The position numbers and the translations under genes are program-made. 64,000 bases of DNA, from positions 62,001 through 126,000 of the forward strand of contig NZ_SODP01000001.1 in the NCBI RefSeq assembly GCF_004365355.1. The letters run 5' to 3'. This stretch comes from Kribbella pratensis (GTDB taxonomy: Bacteria; Actinomycetota; Actinomycetes; Propionibacteriales; Kribbellaceae). The notes below the pieces were generated by a model. It had not been told where the DNA came from. It did no database searches and saw nothing but the letters and a program-made list of their open reading frames with translations. This document shows positions 19,401 through 26,763 of the stretch, piece after piece (positions within the stretch are counted from its first letter, which is position 1; every line of letters starts with the position of its first letter).

Positions 19401-22057
19401 GGGACTTCTTCCCCGACGGCAAGCTGAAGTCACGCAGCGACGACGGTGTGCCGGTCGGTTTGAACGTCGCGCTCGTCGACAACTCGGACACCGGTGATGT
19501 CGATGTCGCCGGGACCTGGGCCACCGCGACGACCGGCTCCGGGTTCCAGGGCACGGACTACCGGACCCACGCCGCGGCGACCGGCAGTACGGACAAGCAC
19601 ACCTGGAAGCTCAACGTGCCGGCCGACGGCAAGTACACGGTCTACGTCCGCTACCCGTCCGTGGCCGGTGCGTCGACAGCGGCGCCGTACTCCGTCAGCA
19701 CTGGTTCGACACCAGTGTCCAAGCCGGTCAACCAGACCACCGGAGCCGGCAGCTGGGTCAGTCTGGGCCAGTTCACCTTCGCCGAAGCGACCACCGGCTC
19801 GGTCACGCTCGCTCCAGCCACCACGGGAACCGTTGCAGCCGACGCGGTCAAGCTCGTGCGCGACAACACGGGTGAAGCCGACACCGAGAAGAAGGACTTC
19901 ACCTACACGTACGACGTCAACGGCAACCTGCTCCAGATCACGGACACCCAGCCGGGTGCCAAGGTCAGCGACTACGTCGTCACCTACAACGGCCTCAACC
20001 AGGTAGCCACGGTCGAGGAGAAGAAGGGCACCTCGCTCCTCAAGACGACCACCTACACCTACAACGAGAACGGCGAGCCGGTGACGCGCACCTTCGACGA
20101 CGTCACGGACAAGAACGACCAGTTCTCGTCGTACAGCTACGACCTCCGCGACCTCGTCGAACAGGTCAAGAACGCCAAGTCCGCCTCCGATCCGTCGCCG
20201 AAGATCGCTTCGTACACCTACACGTCGCGTGGCGAGACCGATATCGAGACGAAGGCGAACGGTAACACCGTCGACAGCGACTACTTCCTCGATGGGCTGG
20301 TCGCGTCGCAGGTCGAGAAGAAGTCGAACGGCACCCTGGTCTCCCAGCATGCGATGGAGTACTCGCCCAACGGCGACCGGGTCAAGGACACCGCCAAGGT
20401 CCAGAACGCCGACAACCATTCGGCCTACCTGGACAACGTGTACAACTACACGTTCGACCCGCTCGACCGGGTCGCGAAGGTCGAGAAGAAGGACGTGACC
20501 AACTCCAACCTGATCTCGTCGGAGTCGTACACCCACGACGCGGCCGGCAACGTCATCGCTCAGACCGTGAAGGACGTCGACACGACGTTCAGCTACGACC
20601 GGAACCGGCTCCTCACCGCGACCACGGACGGCGCGACCGCGTCGTACACCTATGACCCGTTCGGCCGGCTGTCGCAGGTGTCGGCGGGCGGCAAGGTGAT
20701 CGAGCGCAACACCTACGACGGCTACGACCGCATCATCAAGAATCGCCGGCTGCAGGACGACGGCAGCACAAAGACGACCGAGACCAGCTTCGACGCCCTC
20801 GACCGCACCAGCTCGAAGGTCGAAGGCTCCAAGACCACCGAGTACAACTACCTCGGCCTGACAGGCGAGGTGCTGTCCGAAGAGGTCGCCGGCCAGATCA
20901 TCGCGTCCTACCAGTACACGCCGTGGGGCTCCCGTCTGTCCCAGGTGAAGTTCAAGCCGGACGGCACCTCGGAGGACTCCTACTACGGCTACAACCCCCA
21001 CTCCGACGTCGAGACCCTCACGTCAGACGCCGGCGACACCCGGTCCACCTACGGCTACACCGCGTACGGCAAGAACGACGACGACCGCTTCACCGGCGTC
21101 GACAAGCCCGAAGCCCAAAACCCAGGCAAAGAGCCCTACAACGTCTACCGCTTCAACGCCAAACGCTGGGACCAGTCCTCCGAGTCCTACGACATGGGCT
21201 TCCGCGACTACTCCCCAGGTCTCAACCGCTTCCTCACCCGCGATACCTACACCGGCGCCCTCGCCGACCTCAACCTCGGCGTCGACCCCTGGACCAACAA
21301 CCGCTACACCTTCGCCGGCGGCAACCCCATCACCGCCATCGAACTCGACGGCCACATCGCCATTGACGAAAACGGCGAGCAATATGTGCCGAAACCGTCA
21401 GGACCGGCGGTGGCGCCGACCGTTCAGAATCACGACCTGCAGATGATTCTGAACGATACCTACGCCAAGCGTGGCGCGCAGGATGTTATCGGCGATGGGA
21501 AAGCTGGAAGCGCTCTAGAGTTTGAGTTGCGGACCGGAAAGATGACAGAAGGGCGCAATGGGCGACTTGGGTATCACCACACCGATGTCGCGGACCTAGC
21601 CAGGAGATATTCTCTGATCCTCGAAGCTGATCGCAAGGCAAAGGGTGCTCTCCTGACTGAGGATGAAGCTGGGCGGGCGCGGTTCGAGTTCGCTGAGCTA
21701 TGGGAGAAACTGTCAGCCGACGATCCGACTGGCAAGGTGACGGATAATATCCGTTCGCGCGGGCTCGCGGACTCCACATCGAATACGATGAAGAACATTC
21801 GGTCGACGGCTGCAGTTGCTGACATCACTGGCGAACCTTTTGAGCAAGTCCCCTACAAGCAGCCTCGGATCGCTCGTGCGCCGAGTGGTATGATATTTGG
21901 TAGAGCGTTGGGAGCTGCTGGTTTCGTGCTCGACATTCCGATTGCGATCGCGGCCTACAAATCGTACAAGGCGGGCAATTTCGACGAGTTAGCCAAGGCG
22001 GTTTATGGTGACCAATGGCGAGAGTTCTGTTATGGCTGCAGCGCGCCGGTCTCATAG
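13487..22057 (+). CDS. Secreted RHS/YD-repeat polymorphic toxin
   Basis: A 2856-residue exported giant protein. GAGGAG lies 10 bases before ATG 13487. The N-terminus MSRYRRVLIPISLAVALLAP ending in QAFA is a Sec signal peptide. Then come DNRLRE-type wall-associated modules (about 318-630 and 750-935), the first split by a golvesin-like domain (about 446-550), a fibronectin-like segment, and a long array of YD repeats from about 1070 to 2600. A second golvesin-like insert lies at about 1990-2128. The shell closes with the RHS core GFRDYSPGLNRFLTRDTYTG and GGNPITAIELDGH near 2623. After this point about 233 residues of unrelated, less GC-rich sequence form the variable toxin tip. The YD cocoon is known to hold the tip and to cut it off by autoproteolysis. 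The tip motif DVIGDGKAGSALEFELRTGK resembles GDGT-type tips seen in other RHS proteins, but I cannot name its activity. Confidence 0.92.
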   Translation: MSRYRRVLIPISLAVALLAPMLPTQAFARSSHSMAAASAADLQGWRSQIGQPDPELNGVLPAAVPHNEKAPAPVKRDGRRVKELTSQRTPTSKVFELADGRREAELSSEPVHYRAADGSLQPIDTTVRSTRASGFSFVNETNSFRSSFGNRSDQLVRFEFDGRSLTLGASGTKVLAPTSSGDSVTYPDVFGDADVVYQVGPDQLKESIVLPSVPADPTYRFTMKLAGVKAEAQADGSIAFYRQSGVGGPLFTMPGPFMTDARDDASSPYGKAYSEQVTQTVTQNGANIEVTVRADAAWLNSAERQYPVVIDPTIAIEPAPDQAQDAMVDSSAPTTNYGGITGLYAGTTASAKYRSLLKFDISSVPAGTTVDSAQLKLYFDQSFGTDANAVQLEARLGASPWTESTVNWNSPVNTTLGSLAYNMSYVDDSYTSKTSMVGAWLSGTSAAADGGGYKYQNDAATGSSFTWMPDVTETGYYDVYAGYIQGADRATNTPYSVLHGGGTSNYTVDQTQGSGNVLKALGSLPFNVGGGYRITMGDVAGKVTTADTLRLIKRAYDTKDAGESSVWHTFSVRNAVQYWLDGNPNNGLVVKATDETLGRGGPVYEASEYAYNGSDLHRHANRPKLVITYGRPGVTLAVPTTISATGATLNWSAYVDPSTSTADDIVEYQVHRSTFQNFTPTADTLVSPVPTGTTTYADTSAEPTPADDTSDEGDGYYYMVAVKTKDGGLTPSATQLARLPKAGQVVKYIQAAADSTLSSVQYATNLDKIDGEAWLEVGNNSTYGKTRAVVNFGTVTGAIPAGSTILDAKLGLWKAHYEGGAAQLNAHALSKTIVETSTTWQKASSTTSWTTPGGDFGALLDYVPAANMGPDPTWHWWQAKAAVQGWVNTPGSEHGFLVKQATETTTGHALFLSAEAAEPLLRPILKVTYLTKTPETTYHAPKTPQRQAPAAQYPVDVTITNTQASTLKASDYALSYHWTLPDGTDVTTAANRLDTALPADLAPGAAVKVTAQVKSPPIADPSNKREDFLLKWDLRNKITNAWLSTTTGGVGTLDQNAAVEEPTSDQLGLEKFYQYAGKNTGAGSSTMVNLATGNVVFGYNAFSNPSRGASTFVRMTYNSLDTSASSMGYGWSLSASTLNRLGSALDFHPRGQKWPGEITLTDGDGTSHTFALNKHGTTDETKWDYDHPKGVHLYLQKVADPPDNKTSVNRAWSLTRPDRTQFFFDDQGFQSVIRDKNGNETTFTYEDRKSANKPVKFLDYITDAAGRRTLTLDYYEKGQAYSYINDAGVKTAATNLTNPKIIDQVESMTDISGRQVTFAYSDKGLMAELVDGAGTTLAKTFKFVYDATNTNKNTKLVRITDPRGKSTNLSYFAAPTDPKDKWKLEKLTDRLGKTTTFGYVPVTTPGATVETTVTDATPRATKYLTDSFGRPVQTTNAKNEVTKLTWDDDHNVTQLEEANGAKSTWSYDPKTGFPLTVKDAEANANGTPATVLSYNVGGNGFYGELIRKTSPEGRAWTFGYDPLGNLTSVTDPKGNATATADDYTTKYTYDALGQLKTSTDANNNTTTYSLYHDTGYPMRITDALTRFTDFGYDGRGNVLAVTDAKLKTSSYTYDLFGRPMTSKVPKDQNANLYINTPAPLYDANDNVMQATAPNGAVSTNVYDDADQLISAKTPKDLVTGPERETKYEYDVVGNLLRQTEPKGALTPETTDFVTSYAYDPVYQLLSVTNAQSDTISYEYDNVGNVVTVVDPRKSASTDPADFTTKSTYDKAHRPKTSTDAAGKTTSQDYDRDGNVVSRTDADGNKTLMTLDERGKTVQVKVPHSKDAGGTVTYRTTQVEYDQVGNQTKVISPRGVETTDDPDDFAHVTAYDALNRPKEQIAPYDRDDVRYNTPDKTVMTYDEIGNVTKVSAPASEGQTTRNDTSYTYFDNGWVKSSADPWEIAATYGYNDLGQQTARTLTSAGGSSSRTMTWDFFPDGKLKSRSDDGVPVGLNVALVDNSDTGDVDVAGTWATATTGSGFQGTDYRTHAAATGSTDKHTWKLNVPADGKYTVYVRYPSVAGASTAAPYSVSTGSTPVSKPVNQTTGAGSWVSLGQFTFAEATTGSVTLAPATTGTVAADAVKLVRDNTGEADTEKKDFTYTYDVNGNLLQITDTQPGAKVSDYVVTYNGLNQVATVEEKKGTSLLKTTTYTYNENGEPVTRTFDDVTDKNDQFSSYSYDLRDLVEQVKNAKSASDPSPKIASYTYTSRGETDIETKANGNTVDSDYFLDGLVASQVEKKSNGTLVSQHAMEYSPNGDRVKDTAKVQNADNHSAYLDNVYNYTFDPLDRVAKVEKKDVTNSNLISSESYTHDAAGNVIAQTVKDVDTTFSYDRNRLLTATTDGATASYTYDPFGRLSQVSAGGKVIERNTYDGYDRIIKNRRLQDDGSTKTTETSFDALDRTSSKVEGSKTTEYNYLGLTGEVLSEEVAGQIIASYQYTPWGSRLSQVKFKPDGTSEDSYYGYNPHSDVETLTSDAGDTRSTYGYTAYGKNDDDRFTGVDKPEAQNPGKEPYNVYRFNAKRWDQSSESYDMGFRDYSPGLNRFLTRDTYTGALADLNLGVDPWTNNRYTFAGGNPITAIELDGHIAIDENGEQYVPKPSGPAVAPTVQNHDLQMILNDTYAKRGAQDVIGDGKAGSALEFELRTGKMTEGRNGRLGYHHTDVADLARRYSLILEADRKAKGALLTEDEAGRARFEFAELWEKLSADDPTGKVTDNIRSRGLADSTSNTMKNIRSTAAVADITGEPFEQVPYKQPRIARAPSGMIFGRALGAAGFVLDIPIAIAAYKSYKAGNFDELAKAVYGDQWREFCYGCSAPVS

Positions 22058-22072
22058 TCATGTGATGTTCTT

Positions 22073-22432
22073 TTGATAACCTATGATCAATTACCTTCCG
22101 TTCTGGTGGAGTGGTTCCCATCCTCGGAGGAGTCGCTCAGCGCGCTGATTCGTGAACGGCCAGGCGAAGGTGCCGTCCTAACCTTTGGAATTGTCTCGGA
22201 ATGCTTTTGGTGGAGTATATTCGAGCCAGCACTTCGTGCAAATGACGTAGATGCGATAAAGCGGTGCCTGGAGGTCACTGAACGCCTCCTTGATGAAGGT
22301 GACTCGGTAATCCAGGATGCCTTGAGTATAAGAGTTCTCGACTATCTATTCGATCCGACCTGGCAAGAAGCAGTCCTCCGATATGCTGGGCCGAAGGTGC
22401 GAAGAGTTCTGACTAGCCCGGATCATTTGTGA
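22073..22432 (+). CDS. Candidate immunity protein for the RHS toxin tip
   Basis: A 119-residue acidic, soluble, helical protein whose gene begins 15 bases after the RHS stop. The in-frame start is TTG 22073; the nearby ATGs are in other frames. The block VIQDALSIRVLDYLFD and the helical repeat-like layout resemble small immunity proteins found behind polymorphic toxins (a DUF7674-like pattern, by memory only). It shares the lower GC of the toxin tip and differs from the shell region, which fits transfer of tip and immunity gene as one cassette. No signal peptide, so it would act in the cytoplasm of the producer or its kin. Activity against this tip is inferred from position. Confidence 0.7.
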   Translation: MITYDQLPSVLVEWFPSSEESLSALIRERPGEGAVLTFGIVSECFWWSIFEPALRANDVDAIKRCLEVTERLLDEGDSVIQDALSIRVLDYLFDPTWQEAVLRYAGPKVRRVLTSPDHL

Positions 22433-22911
22433 GTTGCTCTGGATCATCTACACCGAATATTGCGGGTCCATCAACTAATCCGTCGGCGTACCCGCTCCGG
22501 AGCCTCGGTTGAGCATGGGCTTTCGGAGCGGCCAACTCGGCGGCCACTACCCCCGTGAGAGGGTGCGTAGATGGCAGTAGAGCTCGAGGTCCATTGCTGA
22601 GCACACCCCGACCGGCTGGCAATATGCCGGATCGCCGGCTGGGTCATGCGCACAGTGCTTGATGTCAGGCAGGTCGATGCGACAGTCTCACAAAGCGGCG
22701 AAACTGTGTGGCATGCACGCTGGGGTATGTCGGTATCGGCGCATTTGGTCGAACTCTGCCGGGCCCGTACGAGTTTCCGGGTCGGTGCGGATCACGGTCG
22801 CACCTGGCGAACGTGGCGTCGATCTGGGCAAGCTCTTCGCCGTGGTGTTGGCGGATGCGACGGCGGTTCTGTGTAACCCGACCTGGCTCAAGGTTAGTGC
22901 GCACGGCTTGG
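22433..22911. other. Decayed stretch after the toxin-immunity pair
   Basis: No gene can be supported here. Short frames exist on both strands without ribosome sites or recognisable proteins. The place, directly after a toxin cassette, is where displaced orphan toxin tips are often found, but I see no recognisable tip sequence. Confidence 0.4.
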
Positions 22912-23102
22912 TCAGGTGATCTGGGCGAGGGCGTCGCGTAAGTCGGTGGGCAGCGGGTCCTCGGCGGTGAGGACGTGCTGTCCGGCGGTTATTTGGACGG
23001 TGCGGTAGCGGCGTGCGGTGCGGACGAACTTCTTGATCGACCAGCCGGTGCGGGCCTCGATGAACCGGGTGATAGCTAGTGCGGCGAAGACGAGATCCCG
23101 AC
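22912..23102 (-). pseudogene. Transposase C-terminal remnant (IS1380/IS1634-like)
   Basis: The minus strand reads VFAALAITRFIEARTGWSIK, then KKFVRTARRYRTVQI and EDPLPTDLRDALAQIT before a stop. This is the conserved C-terminal end of DDE transposases of the IS4/IS1634 superfamily in actinobacteria (pattern GWSIKKFVRTARRYRT). The frame is not open into the catalytic part; the upstream sequence belongs to something else. It is therefore a left-over of an insertion sequence, and marks past rearrangement inside the element. Confidence 0.65.
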
Positions 23103-23111
23103 CGACCGAGC

Positions 23112-23381
23112 CTACTTCCCCAACGCCACCATCTGCCCATCGTCGTACGTGTCGATGGCGGTCAGATCACCACGTCGGAGGGCGAGGCTGACGACGCGTT
23201 CCCAGGATTTGGTGAAGCGCCAGACACCGGTGAGTTCTGCGGCCTCGGTGTCGTTGGCGATGAGTCGGAAGGCGCCGCCGGTGTCGGCGGCGGAGAGGTG
23301 GGCGTCGTCGTCAGCGGCGCCGGCATTCACCAGACGAAGGCCGCGCACCGAAACTTCCGCGCGTGCATCGTCCACTCGCAT
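23112..23381 (-). CDS. Small hypothetical protein
   Basis: An open frame of 89 residues, MRVDDARAEVSVRG to the end VALGK. The inner part GVWRFTKSWERVVSLALRRG looks like genuine protein sequence, not random high-GC reading, and an in-frame stop lies just before the ATG. I do not recognise the family and the ribosome site is weak. It directly abuts a transposase remnant, so it could be a gene end truncated by that insertion. Coding status is moderately likely only. Confidence 0.4.
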   Translation of the reverse strand: MRVDDARAEVSVRGLRLVNAGAADDDAHLSAADTGGAFRLIANDTEAAELTGVWRFTKSWERVVSLALRRGDLTAIDTYDDGQMVALGK

Positions 23382-23499
23382 CGTCTATGTGACGGACACA
23401 CGGATCCTGGGCGGGGACACCTCAGCGCCCGGCAGGGGGAACGCATTACCGCCGACAGACTGGGAATCTGCAGCCTGGCCTGAGAGTGGTGGAGCGATC

Positions 23500-26349
23500 T
23501 CAGCGGACGGTCACCGCCTTGGCGACCGAGATGGCCTGTGCGTGGTCGGCGTCTGCGGTGAAGACAGTTCGGTAGGCGTAGGTGCCGCGGGTCCTTGGCC
23601 TGATGCCGAAGGCGTAGGAACCGGTCATGGTGAGCTTGACGTTCGCGAGGGTCTTCCAGGTGCGGTTGATGTACTGCTGCAGATAGACCGGCTGGCCGGC
23701 GTGTGCGGGTCGCACGGCGCCGTAGAACTTCGTCGTGGCGCCGAGCGCGATGGTGGTGGGGGAGATGGCGGCACTGATCGTCGGCTTGACCTCGACCAGT
23801 AGGTTCGCGCTGCGGGAACCCATCAGCTCGGTCGAACCGAGATACGCGATCGCGAGGACCGAGGAAACCGACGGCTTGTAGGTGAAGCTGACCGCACCGG
23901 TCGAGGTCGTCTTCAGGGTGGTGAGCAGTTTGAAGGTCGCGACGTTCTTCGGACGCCAGTACAACGCCACGGGGGTGCCGGGCACCGGCTTGTTGTCGAT
24001 CTTGAGCATCGTGCCCTTCAGTGTCACAGCGGCGCCGTAGGTGACCGATGTGGACTTGAGGCCGGCCGCAGTCTTGGTGCCAGTCAGCCGAGCCACGGCA
24101 CCCGAGCTGAGTTTGCCGCTGCGATCCCTGACCCACGCGGCGAAGGTGTACGTCGTGGCGTTGGCGAGGCCCGTGGTCTTCACCGCTGCCCCGGTGCCGG
24201 CGTATACGAGAGTGCCGGTGCTCAACGAGGGAGCGGTGTTGCCGACGTTGCGTCGGATGATGACCTGGTCGAGGTCGGTCGTCGGTGGGACCTTCCAGGT
24301 CAGGGTCGCGCCAAGATAGGCGCCGGTGCCGGTGAAGGAACCGACCGGCTGGGGCGCGTTGTCGACGGTGCGGAACCAGGACGAGTAACCGGTGAAGTAC
24401 CTGCTATCCGCATCTTGGATCGCGCCGATCCAGATCCGGTACGGCGTGTTGTCGAGCAGTGGTGCCGTGGGGATGAGGGTCACCGTCTGGGTGTCGGTGT
24501 CGTAGCTGAGGTTTGTCGCCACGGACGCGCCGGTCTTGCCGTTGATCAAGCGGACGGTGTCGCTGGTGATGACACCGGGAGGCACGGAGCGTCCGAATGT
24601 GACGCGAGGCGCAATATCGAGCGGGACGTTGGTGGACAGGCTCGCGACGGAGGCATCCCGGATCCAGACGCCGTCCCCTGTCGCGTTGCCGTAGGTGGTG
24701 CTGTCTCCGATGGTCAGAAGGTACGGCCTGCTGTCGTGTGAGCCGTTGTAGCTGCGCACGGCAATGTAGGTCGTACCGTCGATCAGGTTCACGTTGGTCG
24801 CGGCGTCCAGCGAGCCGATGACCTCGTGGCCTTCGTCGTCCAGTTTCGGTGACGGTGTTTGGGCGGCGCCGATGATCCGGAGATCCCGGTCGTAGACCGA
24901 CACGACCGGTCCCATGTTCTGGGCGTAGTCCGCCGAACTGTACTCGGGGCTGGTGACGGTGACGACCGCGTTGCGTGCGGGCGAGTCGATCTTGTACCAG
25001 TCGACGTCTCCCTCGGAGTCGATGGATCCCGTGATGGCGTTTCCGTTGATCGGGCTGGCCTTGGCCGGATAGTCGTTTCCGTCCGGTGCTGCGGACGGGA
25101 ACTCGCTCGTCCAGGTACCTCCGAGTGCTCCGTAGGCGTCGAGGATGCCTGCGCCGTAGTACGGATCGATGCCTCGGGGCCCTGCATCGCGGGCCGTTGC
25201 CTTTAGCTGTGCGACGACCTGGGCGGGGGTGAATGCCGGGTACTTGTTCCGCACGAGTGCGGCGACGCCGGCGACGATCGGAGCCGAGAATGACGTGCCG
25301 CTCGCCAGGCCGTACGGGAAGTTGGGTGCCAGCGCCCGCGGTACGGTGCTGGCGATGTCGAAACCGGGTGCGGCGAGGTCAACCCAGTCGCCGTACGAAC
25401 TGAACCCGGTCAGGGAGCCGTTGTCGTCCGTTGCGCCGACGGTAAGCGCCTCGGGGTAGGCAGCTGGGAACTGCGGGACGTTGTCGCCGCTGTTCCCGGC
25501 GGACACCACGACGACGACGCCCTTCGCGACTGCGTTGTCCACCGCGTCGTGGAGGATCGGGTTGTCGCCGGGTCCGCCCAGAGACATGTTGATCACCCGG
25601 GCGCCGTGCGAGGTTGCCCAGTTGATGCCGGCGATGATCTCGTCGTCGGTGCCTTCGCCGTACTGATCGAGGACCTTGACCGGCTGCACCTTGGCGTTCC
25701 AGGCCACGCCCGCGATGCCGGCGGCGTTGCCTGTGTTCGCGGCGATGACACCGGCTACGAAGGTTCCGTGGAAGTTGTCGTCGACCGGCGCGGTGCCGGG
25801 GGCAAGGACGTTGTACCCGGGGACCGTGCGGCCGACGAGGTCGGGGTGGCCGGCATCGACGCCGGTGTCGAGTACTGCGACTGTCTGGCTGCCGGCCGTC
25901 TTGGTCACGTCCCAGGCCTGCGGCATCCGGACGGTCGGCAGGTACTTCTGGTTGGCGGCGTACAACTCGTCGTTGGGGGTGGCGCTGGCCTTGCGGATGT
26001 AGTTCAGTGACGCGAGCTCGACGCTGGGGTCGGCGCGCAGCTTCTTGAGCAGGTCAGTTGCGGGTTCTGAGCCGGTGACCTTGACGACATCGTGTGTGAT
26101 GGAGTCGCTCGCCCGGCCCGCGGATCGGCCAAGGGCCTGTTTCCTGGCTGCCGATGTGGCTCCGGCCTTGAACTTGACCACGACCGACGACTGGTCGTAG
26201 ACCGGCTTGGACACGCCCGCGGCGAGCCCGAACCGTGCGGGCCGCGGTTCGGCAGCCTGGCCGGACGATCCCGTCACGGTCACCAAAGTGGCCGCGATCA
26301 GGGTGGCCGGGACACCGAAGCGAACAACCAGAGCAGAACGAGATGGCAA
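23500..26349 (-). CDS. Secreted subtilisin-like serine protease (S8)
   Basis: A 949-residue exported protease. It starts at TTG 26349 with GGGGA upstream, since no ATG or GTG lies in the right place. An N-terminal signal peptide (about 1-32) is followed by an inhibitor-type propeptide (about 50-120). The catalytic domain has Asp161 in AVLDTGVD, His194 in NFHGTFVAG and Ser353 in ASGTSFSAP; the oxyanion Asn is in SAGNSGDN near 287. After about residue 415 come a pre-peptidase-like domain, an Ig-like domain with extended loops, fibronectin-like and further Ig-like repeats to the C-terminus. It is convergent to the RHS gene region and encoded inside the element. It may mature or shed the large cell-surface proteins nearby; that is inference. 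Ordinary extracellular nutrition is the simpler alternative. Confidence 0.9.
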   Translation of the reverse strand: MPSRSALVVRFGVPATLIAATLVTVTGSSGQAAEPRPARFGLAAGVSKPVYDQSSVVVKFKAGATSAARKQALGRSAGRASDSITHDVVKVTGSEPATDLLKKLRADPSVELASLNYIRKASATPNDELYAANQKYLPTVRMPQAWDVTKTAGSQTVAVLDTGVDAGHPDLVGRTVPGYNVLAPGTAPVDDNFHGTFVAGVIAANTGNAAGIAGVAWNAKVQPVKVLDQYGEGTDDEIIAGINWATSHGARVINMSLGGPGDNPILHDAVDNAVAKGVVVVVSAGNSGDNVPQFPAAYPEALTVGATDDNGSLTGFSSYGDWVDLAAPGFDIASTVPRALAPNFPYGLASGTSFSAPIVAGVAALVRNKYPAFTPAQVVAQLKATARDAGPRGIDPYYGAGILDAYGALGGTWTSEFPSAAPDGNDYPAKASPINGNAITGSIDSEGDVDWYKIDSPARNAVVTVTSPEYSSADYAQNMGPVVSVYDRDLRIIGAAQTPSPKLDDEGHEVIGSLDAATNVNLIDGTTYIAVRSYNGSHDSRPYLLTIGDSTTYGNATGDGVWIRDASVASLSTNVPLDIAPRVTFGRSVPPGVITSDTVRLINGKTGASVATNLSYDTDTQTVTLIPTAPLLDNTPYRIWIGAIQDADSRYFTGYSSWFRTVDNAPQPVGSFTGTGAYLGATLTWKVPPTTDLDQVIIRRNVGNTAPSLSTGTLVYAGTGAAVKTTGLANATTYTFAAWVRDRSGKLSSGAVARLTGTKTAAGLKSTSVTYGAAVTLKGTMLKIDNKPVPGTPVALYWRPKNVATFKLLTTLKTTSTGAVSFTYKPSVSSVLAIAYLGSTELMGSRSANLLVEVKPTISAAISPTTIALGATTKFYGAVRPAHAGQPVYLQQYINRTWKTLANVKLTMTGSYAFGIRPRTRGTYAYRTVFTADADHAQAISVAKAVTVR

Positions 26350-26763
26350 CGGATCCCCAAGGGTCTCGAGTGGGCGGATCGCCGGATCTCGACGGATCGC
26401 GACGCTACGCCGGAAGCTCGGGGTCCGGGCGCACTGGCTATATCGGCACCGTCAGCCGGTCGTTACGGCGGTGATCGGACTGTGACCATCGTTGTCACCA
26501 GGACGCTGGGACAAGATCCGCTCCCCAGCAGTGCGTCCGGTGCTCTCGCGCGCCGGCCGGCCCGCCCTCGGCCTGTTGGACTAGTGGGCTTGCTTCGTGG
26601 TGTCGGCAGGGGCAGCCGGGTTTAGGGACACATTGGGATCAGAGCGGGTGTCCTCGAGTTCGACAATCTCGAGGACGAAGTGCGTTGCCACTAGCTGCAA
26701 CTGGTCTAGCAGCTGTGGTTCGGCCCTGCTATAACTCTGAGGCCCCCAACGTCAGGAGTTCTG
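26350..26763. promoter_or_regulatory. Divergent intergenic region with a stem-loop
   Basis: This 414-base region lies between two divergent secreted-protein genes and must hold both promoters. A perfect 9-bp inverted repeat, gtcctcgag at 26650-26658 and its complement at 26668-26676, forms a stem with a 9-base loop. TATAAC at 26730-26735 is a possible -10 box for the rightward gene, 29 bases before its start codon, but no good -35 is seen. Confidence 0.4.

Noticed and set aside
13487..22057. Type VI or phage-tail-linked RHS protein
   Set aside because: It has a Sec signal and wall-type DNRLRE modules, and no VgrG, PAAR or contractile genes are nearby.
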